From contig JBBQCV010000113.1 in NCBI GenBank assembly GCA_038319115.1, positions 1 through 11,456 of the forward strand: 11,456 nt of DNA, read 5' to 3'. The first letter of the stretch is position 1, and each line of letters opens with the position of its first letter. This DNA comes from SZAS-79 sp038319115 (lineage in GTDB: Bacteria; Pseudomonadota; Gammaproteobacteria; Burkholderiales; SG8-39). The position numbers and the translations under genes were made by a program. The notes beneath the pieces are model-generated. The model was given only the letters and a program-made list of their open reading frames with translations, made no database searches and had not been told where the DNA came from. Below are positions 6,501 to 11,456 of this stretch, one piece after another.

Positions 6501-6769
6501 CCGCCGGCCTCGAGCAGGCGCGCATCCAGCGCCCCGAGCTCGTGTTCCTCGACATCGGCATGCCCGGAATGGACGGCTATGAAGTCGCGCGGCGCCTGCG
6601 CGCCACGCCCGGACTGGAAAAGGTGGTGCTCGTCGCCCTCACCGGCTGGGGACAGAAAAGCGACCGCCTGCGCTCGGCCGAAGCCGGCTTCGACCGCCAC
6701 CTCGTCAAGCCGCTGGAGGAAAAGGCGCTCAAGGAAGTGCTCGCAGGGCTGGCGCCGGCACCGGCGTAG
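3581..6769 (+). CDS. Soluble hybrid histidine kinase, PAS-PAS-GAF-PAS-PAS-HK-REC
   Basis: This sensor kinase has about 1062 residues from the ATG at 3581. Domains in order are PAS1 (18-131), PAS2 (137-253), GAF (265-421), PAS3 (429-556), PAS4 (566-686), HisKA (695-763, phospho-His 704 in LAHELRNPL), HATPase_c (about 800-920: N box near 817-821 in MGNLLTNAGKYT, G1 DTGIGIAP, G2 GGLGIGLTLVKN) and REC (942-1056: DD 947-948, phospho-Asp 991 in FLDIGMPGMDGYE, T1021, K1043). All catalytic residues are present. No transmembrane segment or signal peptide is seen, so it should sense a cytoplasmic cue; the ligand is unknown. TTG 3524 and ATG 3560 also lie in frame. ATG 3581 was preferred because the residues before it are low-complexity and repeat-encoded, though none has a good ribosome-binding site. 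No HPt or response-regulator gene is adjacent, so its output partner lies elsewhere. Confidence 0.93.
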   Translation: MSHNTVIDPRHWEGEQYRLLAENMRDYAIFILDPDGRVQSWGAGAERLFGYTEAQITGRHVELLYAAEDQRAGHPERNLEAARVQGTFRDTSSRVRKDASRFIADVALVALYDEGGRLRGFGNVTRDLSELRQNEARKSAILDTALDCIILIDAAGCVLEFNPAAERTFGYRRADVVGRELAELIVPPALRERHRAGLARYVATGEGPVLGKRIELPGMRADGSEFPVELAITRIPGEGPPQFAAYLRDISERQRAEQLRSVRMAVTHQLAQAQDMSEASAHLLQAVCENLGWDIGLFWVVDPAAEALRCLANWHRPGTAFLNFVDASRTRTFRKGEGLPGRAWSSGSCEWVGDVRTSPEFARAAPAATDGLQSAFACPVTLYGSTLGVMEFFTRRMREPEDELLETITTIAGQIGQFIERRQTEQTLRESEGRFRGLMEQAPFSVQILAPDGSTLAVNRAWSQVWGVTLEQIAGYNVLEDPQLEAKGVLGYLRRAFAGESVAVPEIRYDPNETIPDITNREDAARWVAAVAYPLKDDAGRVREVVLSHNDVTARRQAEMALRASEEKLRLLADTIPQLAWMAQPDGGIFWYNRRWYDYTGTDLAGMEGWGWQSVHDPEILPEVIERWSSSIAGGVPFEMVFPLKGADGQFRPFLTRVNPLRDEDGNIVYWFGTNTDISEIKRMEDALRDTDRRKDEFLATLAHELRNPLAPIRNSLQILKLPNLDPATAEKSRAVMERQVHHLVRLVDDLLDVSRVVRGKIELRKEAVELATIVARAVEIAQPLIEVQGHRLDIALPAQSLLIDGDPVRLAQVMGNLLTNAGKYTEANGSISFSAQREGNEALVRLVDTGIGIAPDMLPHVFELFVQGDHSEARSQGGLGIGLTLVKNLIELHGGSVSAWSAGLGRGSEFTIRLPLLPDRQAQVPVAHAPGQTPAVAAGHRLLVVDDNRDAAESLAILLRAQGYAVRVAFDGAAGLEQARIQRPELVFLDIGMPGMDGYEVARRLRATPGLEKVVLVALTGWGQKSDRLRSAEAGFDRHLVKPLEEKALKEVLAGLAPAPA

Positions 6770-6896
6770 GTTCGTTCCACCCGGGGCCTTCCGCCATCCG
6801 CGCCGGGATTTGCCGCGCAGGGGGAGCGATTCCGGCGAACCGGGGTCGCCAGAGGGGTGGCGATAAGTTACCCTTCGCATCCCCTGCGCCACATGC

Positions 6897-6915
6897 CGCC
6901 CGGTCTCCCCGGGCG
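6897..6915 (+). other. GC-rich hairpin just before the CoA-transferase start
   Basis: CGCCCGG (6897-6903) pairs perfectly with CCGGGCG (6909-6915) around a 5-base loop. It ends 8 bases before the ATG at 6924, where a ribosome-binding site would lie, and no Shine-Dalgarno sequence is visible. It is not followed by a T run, so a terminator is unlikely. It could damp translation of the first operon gene. The rest of the 154-base gap 6770-6923 shows no promoter I can defend. Confidence 0.4.
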
Positions 6916-6923
6916 CCTCCAAA

Positions 6924-8105
6924 ATGCCCCGGATCACCGCTTCACCCGCCCTTTCGCGCCTGCGCATCCTCGACCTCACGCGCGTGCGCGCCGGCCCCAC
7001 CTGCGTCAAGCAGTTCGCCGATTTCGGCGCCGACGTTGTCAAGATCGAAAACACCGAGCTTGAAGACATGGGCGGCGCGCGCGACGGCCCCGACTTCCAG
7101 AACCTGCATCGCAACAAGCGCTCGATGACGCTCAACCTGAAGGCGCCCGAAGGCAAGGCGATCTTCATGAAACTGGTGGAGACCGCCGACGTGGTGGTGG
7201 AGAACTACCGGCCGGACGTCAAGTTCCGCCTCGGCATCGACTACGAGTCGCTGCGCAAGGTCAACAAGCGCGTGATCCTCGCCAGCATCTCGGGCTTCGG
7301 GCAGGACGGCCCGTATGCCGGGCGGCCGGGCTTTGACCAGATCGCGCAGGGCCTGTCGGGCATCATGTCGGTGACCGGCGCGCCGGGCAAGGGACCGATG
7401 CGCGTCGGGGCCGCGGTCGCCGACGTGACCGCGGGCCTCATGGCGGCGCTCGGGATCATGACCGCGCTGCTCGAGCGCGAGACCTCCGGCGAGGGCCAGT
7501 GGGTGCAGGCGAGCCTGTTGCAGGCGGGCATCCAGCAGCTCGATTTCCAGGCCGCGCGATACACGATGTCGCAGGAAGTCGCCGAACAGGTGGGCAACGA
7601 CCACCCGACCAGCATGCCGACCTCGGCTTACACGACTGCGGACGGCTACATGAACGTGGCCGCGGCGGGCAAGGCGATCTGGGTGCGCCTGTGCGAGGCG
7701 GTCAAGCGCCCCGACCTGCTGGAGAATCCCGATTACAAGGATGCGCCCAGCCGCGCTAAAAACCGCAAGTCGCTCAATGCCGAGATCGACAAGATCCTGC
7801 TTGCCAGGACCAGCGCCGAGTGGGTGGAGATCCTCAACGCCGCCGGCGTGCCCTGCGGCCCCATCTACACCATGGACCAGGTGTTCGCCGACCCGCAGGT
7901 GAAGCACATGGGCGTGGCCACGCCGGTGGACCACCCCAAGCTCGGCCGCATCCACCTGCTGGGGCAGGCGGTCAAGCTTTCACGCACGCCCGCAACAATC
8001 ACAAGCGCCTCGCCCGAGCGCGGCGAGCACAGCGCCGAGATCCTGCGCGAGGCCGGGTTTGACGCGGCCGCGATCGAACAATTCAAATCGAAAGGAATCA
8101 TCTGA
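6924..8105 (+). CDS. Family III (CaiB/BaiF) CoA-transferase
   Basis: This 393-residue enzyme moves CoA between a CoA ester and a free carboxylate, as formyl-CoA:oxalate CoA-transferase and CaiB do. Visible are the N-terminal LRILDLTRVRAGPTCVKQFA with DFGADVVKIE, HRNKRSMTLNLK (residues 62-73), VVENYRPDVKFRLGIDYESL (91-110), SISGFGQDGPYAGRPGFD and the catalytic Asp167 in GAAVADVTAGLMAAL. The length fits the family. It is probably the first gene of an operon; its stop overlaps the next start (TGATG at 8103-8107). It likely activates the acid bound by the Bug receptor encoded downstream. The substrate is unknown, since similar proteins act on very different acids. Confidence 0.92.
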   Translation: MPRITASPALSRLRILDLTRVRAGPTCVKQFADFGADVVKIENTELEDMGGARDGPDFQNLHRNKRSMTLNLKAPEGKAIFMKLVETADVVVENYRPDVKFRLGIDYESLRKVNKRVILASISGFGQDGPYAGRPGFDQIAQGLSGIMSVTGAPGKGPMRVGAAVADVTAGLMAALGIMTALLERETSGEGQWVQASLLQAGIQQLDFQAARYTMSQEVAEQVGNDHPTSMPTSAYTTADGYMNVAAAGKAIWVRLCEAVKRPDLLENPDYKDAPSRAKNRKSLNAEIDKILLARTSAEWVEILNAAGVPCGPIYTMDQVFADPQVKHMGVATPVDHPKLGRIHLLGQAVKLSRTPATITSASPERGEHSAEILREAGFDAAAIEQFKSKGII

Positions 8106-8887
8106 TGGCCGAACTCATTACCCGGCGCGAGGGCGCCGTCGCCACCGTGCTGTTTTCCAACCCGCCCAAGATGAACGCGATGACGTTCGACATGTGGAGC
8201 GCGGTGCCGAAAGCGCTCGCCGAGCTCGACGCCGACCCGTCGGTGCGCGTGATCATCGTCGCGGGCGACGGCGACAAGGCGTTCATCTCCGGCGCCGACA
8301 TCTCGCAGTTCGAGAAGCTGCGCGGCACTGCCGAAGCGCAGGCCGAGTACAACAAGGCCGTCGAGGCCGCCTACATCGCGCCGATCCTGTGCTCAAAGCC
8401 GGTGGTCGCGCGCATCCGCGGGATCTGCATCGGCGGCGGCCTGGGCTTTGCCGCAGCGTGCGACATCCGCATCGCCTCGGACAACACGATCTTCCGCATG
8501 CCCGCGGCGCGGCTGGGCCTGGGCTACAGCCCCAGCGGGGTGAAGCGTTTCATGAACGTGCTGGGCGCGGCCAACACGCTCGACATCTTCGCCTCGGCGC
8601 GCAAATTCGACGCCAGGGAAGCGCACCGCATGGGGTTCGTGAGCCAGGTGCACCCGGTCAACGAACTGGAGCAGAAGGTGGCCGAGTACTGCAAGCTGAT
8701 CGCCGAAAATGCGCCGCTCACCGTGGCCGCGGCCAAGTTCGCCGTCGTGCAGGGGTTGAAGGATCCGGCCGAGCGCGACATGGCCACCGCCTCGAAGATG
8801 GTGCAGACATGCTTTGCGAGCGAGGACCACAAGGAGGGCCGCAAGGCCTTCATGGAAAAGCGCACGCCCAATTTCGTCGGCAAGTAA
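8105..8887 (+). CDS. Crotonase-fold protein lacking both canonical catalytic glutamates
   Basis: This 260-residue enoyl-CoA hydratase/isomerase superfamily protein is cytoplasmic and acts on CoA thioesters. Oxyanion-hole segments are AFISGADISQFE (59-70) and ICIGGGLGFAAACDIRIAS (107-125). The two glutamates of classical hydratase (Glu144 and Glu164 in rat mitochondrial enzyme) map to G114 in GGGLGFA and A134 in MPAARLGLG; their 20-residue spacing is kept. It is therefore unlikely to be a standard hydratase. Other crotonases use different residues for decarboxylation, C-C hydrolysis or isomerisation, and I cannot choose among these. Start ATG 8105 has AAAGGA at 8091-8096 and a 1-base overlap with the CoA-transferase stop. 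The C terminus (SEDHKEGRKAFMEKRTPNF) is family-typical. Confidence 0.9.
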   Translation: MAELITRREGAVATVLFSNPPKMNAMTFDMWSAVPKALAELDADPSVRVIIVAGDGDKAFISGADISQFEKLRGTAEAQAEYNKAVEAAYIAPILCSKPVVARIRGICIGGGLGFAAACDIRIASDNTIFRMPAARLGLGYSPSGVKRFMNVLGAANTLDIFASARKFDAREAHRMGFVSQVHPVNELEQKVAEYCKLIAENAPLTVAAAKFAVVQGLKDPAERDMATASKMVQTCFASEDHKEGRKAFMEKRTPNFVGK

Positions 8888-8905
8888 GCGCCCCGCAGAG
8901 GGCGC
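8888..8905 (+). other. Intercistronic stem-loop after the crotonase stop
   Basis: GCGCCC (8888-8893) pairs with GGGCGC (8900-8905) around CGCAGA, starting at the base after the TAA stop. No T run follows, so it is not a standard terminator. Such hairpins can protect upstream mRNA 3' ends or mark processing sites and let the receptor be expressed at a different level from the enzymes. That role is inference. Confidence 0.45.
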
Positions 8906-8911
8906 CAGGCA

Positions 8912-8931
8912 CCCCCCCCCAAAAAAAGGAG
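8912..8931 (+). promoter_or_regulatory. C9A7 homopolymer pair leading into a strong ribosome-binding site
   Basis: Nine C (8912-8920) are followed by seven A (8921-8927), which run straight into AAGGAG (8926-8931), 6 bases before the receptor ATG. This is the best Shine-Dalgarno sequence in the operon, fitting the high abundance expected of a periplasmic binding protein. Both tracts are prone to replication slippage, and changes in the A tract would alter the sequence just upstream of the site. Confidence 0.6.
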
Positions 8932-8937
8932 ACAGGC

Positions 8938-9921
8938 ATGGAATCGAGATTTTCCGCAAGGCTGGCGGCGCGCTTTACTACGCTTTGCGCCACCCTCGCC
9001 CTGGCGACGCTCGCCGGCGCGCAGACTTTTCCATCCAAACCCGTGAAGCTCATCACCGGCTACCCGCCGGGCGGATCGGCGGACTTCCTCACCCGGCTCA
9101 TGGCCGAGGAGATGACGAAGAACCTGGGCGTGGCGGTGGTGGCCGAGAACCGGCCCGGCGCGGGCGCGACGATCGCCTCGGAGGCGGTGGCAAAATCGAC
9201 GCCCGACGGGTACACGATCTTCAATTCGACCCATCATGCGATCAACAAGGCGCTGTACAAGAAGCTCGGCTACGACCCCGACAAGGATTTCGTCGCCATC
9301 ACCCGCGTGGCCACCGGGCCGCTGGTGATCTGCGTGAAGAACGACCTGCCGATCAAGAGCCTGCGCGAACTCATCGCGTACGCCAAGGCCAACCCGGGCA
9401 AACTGTTCAACGCCAACTCGGGCAACGGTTCCTCGCCGCACCTGGCCGGCGTGGACTTCATGACCACCGCCGGCGTTAAATTCACCACCGTGCAGTTCAA
9501 GGGCGGCGGGCCGGCCGCGCAGTCCCTCATCGCGGGCGATACCGACGTCATGTTCGCCACTCCGCCGACGGTGATGGGATTCATTCGCTCCGGACGCATG
9601 CGCGCGCTGGCGATCACTTCAAAGAACGCGTCACCCGCCATCCCCGGCCTGCCGGGGGCGGCCGAAGCCGGCCTGCCCGGCTACGACCATACCTTCTCAT
9701 TCGGCCTGTATGCCCCGGCGGGAACGCCGCCGGCGGTCCTCAAGCGCCTGCACGAGGCGGCGGTCAAGGGCCTGACGCGCGCCGAAGTGAAGGAGAAGAT
9801 CGCCTTCCAGGGCATGGACGCGACGCCCTCGGCATCGCCCGAAGCCTTCGAGGCCGAGCTGAAGGCCGAAGCACCGATGTGGGAACGCGTCGTGCGCGAA
9901 TCGGGCGCGCGGGTCGAATAA
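8938..9921 (+). CDS. Bug/TctC-family tripartite tricarboxylate transporter receptor
   Basis: This is a 327-residue periplasmic solute-binding protein. A Sec signal peptide (basic SARLAARF, then LCATLALATLA) has a likely AGA cleavage site after residue 28. The mature protein starts QTFPSKPVKLITGYPPGGSA, the Bug signature, followed by AENRPGAGATIASEAVA (69-85), YKKLGYDPDKDFVAIT (107-122) and AAQSLIAGDTDVMF (193-206). Bug proteins bind carboxylates such as organic or amino acids and pass them to a TctAB-type permease or act in sensing. No tctA or tctB gene is present, as is common for the many orphan Bug genes of Burkholderiales. The position between CoA-ester genes suggests it captures the operon's substrate. 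A longer open frame starts at 8059, but ATG 8938 has the ribosome-binding site and signal peptide. Confidence 0.94.
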   Translation: MESRFSARLAARFTTLCATLALATLAGAQTFPSKPVKLITGYPPGGSADFLTRLMAEEMTKNLGVAVVAENRPGAGATIASEAVAKSTPDGYTIFNSTHHAINKALYKKLGYDPDKDFVAITRVATGPLVICVKNDLPIKSLRELIAYAKANPGKLFNANSGNGSSPHLAGVDFMTTAGVKFTTVQFKGGGPAAQSLIAGDTDVMFATPPTVMGFIRSGRMRALAITSKNASPAIPGLPGAAEAGLPGYDHTFSFGLYAPAGTPPAVLKRLHEAAVKGLTRAEVKEKIAFQGMDATPSASPEAFEAELKAEAPMWERVVRESGARVE

Positions 9922-9941
9922 TCCCGCGGGTCGAGTAAACC
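9908..9941 (+). repeat. 17-bp tandem duplication over the receptor stop codon
   Basis: Two abutting 17-bp units, 9908-9924 and 9925-9941, agree at 15 of 17 positions (CGCGGGTCGA, then A or G, TAA, then T or A, CC). The first contains the real TAA stop (9919-9921); the second is noncoding. The second unit also creates a hairpin, GCGGGT/ACCCGC (9926-9931 with 9939-9944). Confidence 0.75.
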
Positions 9942-10006
9942 CGCCTCGCGCCCCATCCGCCAACCCACACCCGCATACACCAATAGACACCAACGGAGCA
10001 TCCCAA

Positions 10007-10759
10007 ATGGCATCCACCAAAGTCGCAATCGTCACGGGCGCCGGCACCGGCGTAGGCAAATCCGCCGCGCTCGCGCTGCTCAAAGACGGCTACCACGTGG
10101 CGCTGGTGGGACGCAGGAAGGAGCTGCTCGAGAAGACCGCCGCCGACTCGGGCACGCCCGAACGCACGCTGTGCGTGTCAGCCGACCTCGCCAAGCCCGA
10201 AGGCGTGCCACCGGTGTTCGCCGCGGTCAAGGCCAAGTGGGGGCGCCTCGACGTGCTGTTCAACAACGCCGGCATGGGCGCGCCCGCCATCCCGATGGAA
10301 GACCACACGCTCGAGCAGTGGCAGAACGTGGTCAACATCAACCTCACCGCGATGTTCCTGTGCACCCAGGAGGCGATCCGCATAATGAAGGCGCAGACGC
10401 CGATGGGCGGGCGCATCATCAACAACGGCTCGATCTCGGCGCATGCGCCGCGGCCGTTTTCCTCCCCCTACACGGCGACCAAGCACGCGGTCACGGGCCT
10501 CACCAAGTCGACCTCGCTCGACTGCCGCAAGTACGACATCGCCTGCGGCCAGATCGACATCGGCAACGCCGCCACCGAGATGACCGAGCGCATGAAGAAC
10601 GGCGTGCCGCAGGCCAACGGCACCACCATGGTCGAGCCGCGCATGGACGTGGCGCACGTCGGCAGCGCGGTGGCCTACATGGCCAGCCTGCCACTGGATG
10701 CGAACGTGCAGTTCATGACCGTCATGGCGAGCAAGATGCCGTTCGTCGGGCGCGGCTGA
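10007..10759 (+). CDS. Classical short-chain dehydrogenase/reductase (SDR)
   Basis: This 250-residue cytoplasmic oxidoreductase has a complete classical SDR set: TGAGTGVG (10-17) for dinucleotide binding, NNAG (86-89), and a catalytic tetrad N112 (NINLTA), S142 (NNGSIS), Y155 and K159 (YTATK). GRR after beta-strand 2 (35-37) suggests NADP(H) rather than NAD(H). The C-terminal region (CGQIDIGNAATEMTERMKNG and VQFMTVMASKMPFVGRG) belongs to an SDR group I recognise from Burkholderiales whose substrate is unknown to me. ATG 10007 follows CGGAG (9994-9998) by 8 bases. It lies 85 bases after the receptor gene on the same strand with no terminator seen, so it is probably the last gene of the operon and catalyses an oxidation or reduction of the acid or its product. 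Confidence 0.92.
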   Translation: MASTKVAIVTGAGTGVGKSAALALLKDGYHVALVGRRKELLEKTAADSGTPERTLCVSADLAKPEGVPPVFAAVKAKWGRLDVLFNNAGMGAPAIPMEDHTLEQWQNVVNINLTAMFLCTQEAIRIMKAQTPMGGRIINNGSISAHAPRPFSSPYTATKHAVTGLTKSTSLDCRKYDIACGQIDIGNAATEMTERMKNGVPQANGTTMVEPRMDVAHVGSAVAYMASLPLDANVQFMTVMASKMPFVGRG

Positions 10760-10809
10760 TCGCCTGCCGGCAAGCCCGCGGGGGGCCTGAAAGTACAACA
10801 ATGAAAATC

Positions 10810-10824
10810 GCGGAGCCAATCCGC
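10810..10824 (+). other. Small hairpin in the SDR-PIN gap
   Basis: GCGGA (10810-10814) pairs with TCCGC (10820-10824) around GCCAA. The 106-base gap 10760-10865 has no T-rich terminator. A 22-codon open frame (10801-10869, ATG start, no Shine-Dalgarno) ends overlapping the PIN start. It may be chance. Confidence 0.2.
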
Positions 10825-10865
10825 AGGCCGCTCTCCGGGAAGTTGAATTGCCATAACCGGAAAGC

Positions 10866-11303
10866 ATGATGGAATTCGACGGCAAGCGGATCGTGGTCGA
10901 TACCAACGTGCTCCTCGACCTCGTGGTGTTCCACGATCCGGGGGTGGAGGCGCTGCGCACCGCCATCGACACCGGCCGCGTGATGATGGTCACCAGCCCG
11001 GCCTGCATGGAAGAACTGCGGCGGGTGCTGGGCTATGCCGCCTTCGGCCTCGGCGCGGCTGCGCAGCACGAGGCCTGCGGCTGGGTCGTCGCGCGTGCGG
11101 TGTGCGAGCCGCAACCACCTGCGCAGGCGCTGCTGCCGCGCTGCCCGGATGCGGACGACCAGAAATTCCTCGACCTCGCCTGGGTGGCCGGCGCCACCCA
11201 CCTCGTGACCAAGGACCGCGCCCTGCTCGGGCTCGCGCGGCGAATGGCGAAACTGGGTTGCTGCGTGTCCTCGCCCACAGAACTGGGCATGATCGAGGTA
11301 TAG
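10866..11303 (+). CDS. Orphan PIN-domain protein (putative RNase toxin)
   Basis: This 145-residue PIN protein has the acidic set expected for a metal-dependent RNase: D12 in RIVVDTNVLLDLVV, E49/E50 in CMEELRRVL, D98 and D103 in DADDQKFLDLAWVAGA, and D117 in HLVTKDRALL. The last motif is the standard VTKD form, unlike the PIN toxin at 1357-1779, so the two are different subfamily members rather than a duplication. Two ATGs stand in tandem (10866, 10869). GGAA at 10859-10862 is better spaced from the second. No antitoxin-like RHH, AbrB or HTH gene adjoins it on either side, so it may be a housekeeping or solitary PIN nuclease, as COG1569 relatives often are. Confidence 0.82.
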   Translation: MMEFDGKRIVVDTNVLLDLVVFHDPGVEALRTAIDTGRVMMVTSPACMEELRRVLGYAAFGLGAAAQHEACGWVVARAVCEPQPPAQALLPRCPDADDQKFLDLAWVAGATHLVTKDRALLGLARRMAKLGCCVSSPTELGMIEV

Positions 11304-11332
11304 AGTGACTGGCGACAGGCCCTGCGCACGAA

Positions 11333-11371
11333 CTTGCCCAACCCGCCTGCCTAACCCACCTGCCCAACCCC
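11333..11371 (+). repeat. Three tandem 13-bp units
   Basis: CTTGCCCAACCCG, CCTGCCTAACCCA and CCTGCCCAACCCC lie end to end, differing at a few positions. They fill the space before the last gene, ending 7 bases before its GGAG (11378-11381). Function is unknown; the block may be slippage-derived. Confidence 0.65.
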
Positions 11372-11381
11372 TCCACCGGAG

Positions 11382-11456
11382 ATGGCCTTGAAGACGATCC
11401 TCGAAACCGCCCTCGAGCAAGGCGCGCCGCGACACCTTTCGATGGTGCGCAGCTTC
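11382..11456 (+). CDS. Start of a gene cut by the window end, product uncertain
   Basis: Twenty-five codons are visible: MALKTILETALEQGAPRHLSM then VRSF. GGAG at 11378-11381 touches the ATG at 11382 but is 6 bases from a TTG at 11388 (giving MKTILETA), so the TTG may be the true start. The RHLSMVRSF stretch recalls the HFSMIREF that precedes the first membrane helix in some bacterial CDP-alcohol phosphatidyltransferases, such as phosphatidylserine synthase. That is a weak guess from nine residues. The real identity needs the sequence beyond 11456. Confidence 0.4.
   Translation, partial: MALKTILETALEQGAPRHLSMVRSF

Noticed and set aside
6858..6874. Possible sigma54 site (TGGC...TTAC) before the catabolic operon
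   Set aside because: The -12 GC element is missing and the spacing does not fit the -24/-12 consensus.
8059..8937. Upstream extension of the receptor frame, giving a 620-residue protein
   Set aside because: The extension runs out of frame through the conserved crotonase gene and is arginine-rich shadow sequence; ATG 8938 has the ribosome-binding site and signal peptide.
10801..10869. 22-codon open frame ending on the PIN start codons, as a leader peptide or tiny antitoxin
   Set aside because: No Shine-Dalgarno sequence, no recognisable motif, and too short to tell from chance.
11333..11371. CRISPR-like array
   Set aside because: The 13-bp units are contiguous with no spacers and no cas genes are present.

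Overview
The window is GC-rich DNA that looks like a betaproteobacterial (probably Burkholderiales) chromosome. The reasons are the tightly packed high-GC genes, a complete Bug/TctC-type periplasmic receptor beside CoA-ester genes, a fragment of a second Bug receptor, and a large PAS-GAF hybrid histidine kinase. No rRNA, tRNA or CRISPR array was seen.

Positions 1-2700 form an accessory island of toxin-antitoxin (TA) modules and mobile-element debris. In order it holds: higBA on the plus strand; the C-terminal end of an IS91-like transposase; the 5' end of a Bug receptor gene on the minus strand, cut off where the transposase remnant ends; a PIN toxin with a ribbon-helix-helix antitoxin on the minus strand, toxin gene first; and an MNT nucleotidyltransferase with a HEPN RNase on the plus strand, the HEPN gene broken by one extra G near 2441. 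Two related direct repeats of about 27 bp bracket the MNT/HEPN pair. The higB and PIN toxin genes have no visible Shine-Dalgarno sequence and have -10-like boxes so close to the start codon that leaderless mRNAs are plausible.

Positions 2800-6770 hold a TPR protein that lacks the N-terminal secretion signal I would expect of its relatives, and a soluble hybrid histidine kinase (PAS-PAS-GAF-PAS-PAS-HisKA-HATPase-REC, about 1062 residues). The kinase start codon sits inside five imperfect tandem heptamers. No separate response regulator lies nearby.

Positions 6924-10759 look like one catabolic operon: a family III (CaiB/BaiF) CoA-transferase, a crotonase-fold protein lacking both canonical catalytic glutamates, a secreted Bug solute receptor and a classical SDR with an NADP-type motif. 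The likely scheme is capture of an organic acid, activation to a CoA ester, conversion by the crotonase and a redox step; the substrate cannot be read from sequence. A hairpin and a C9A7 tract lie between the crotonase and receptor genes, and a 17-bp tandem duplication spans the receptor stop codon.

Positions 10866-11303 encode a second PIN-domain protein without a recognisable antitoxin. A three-unit 13-bp repeat follows, and then the first 25 codons of a gene that runs off the window, possibly a CDP-alcohol phosphatidyltransferase.
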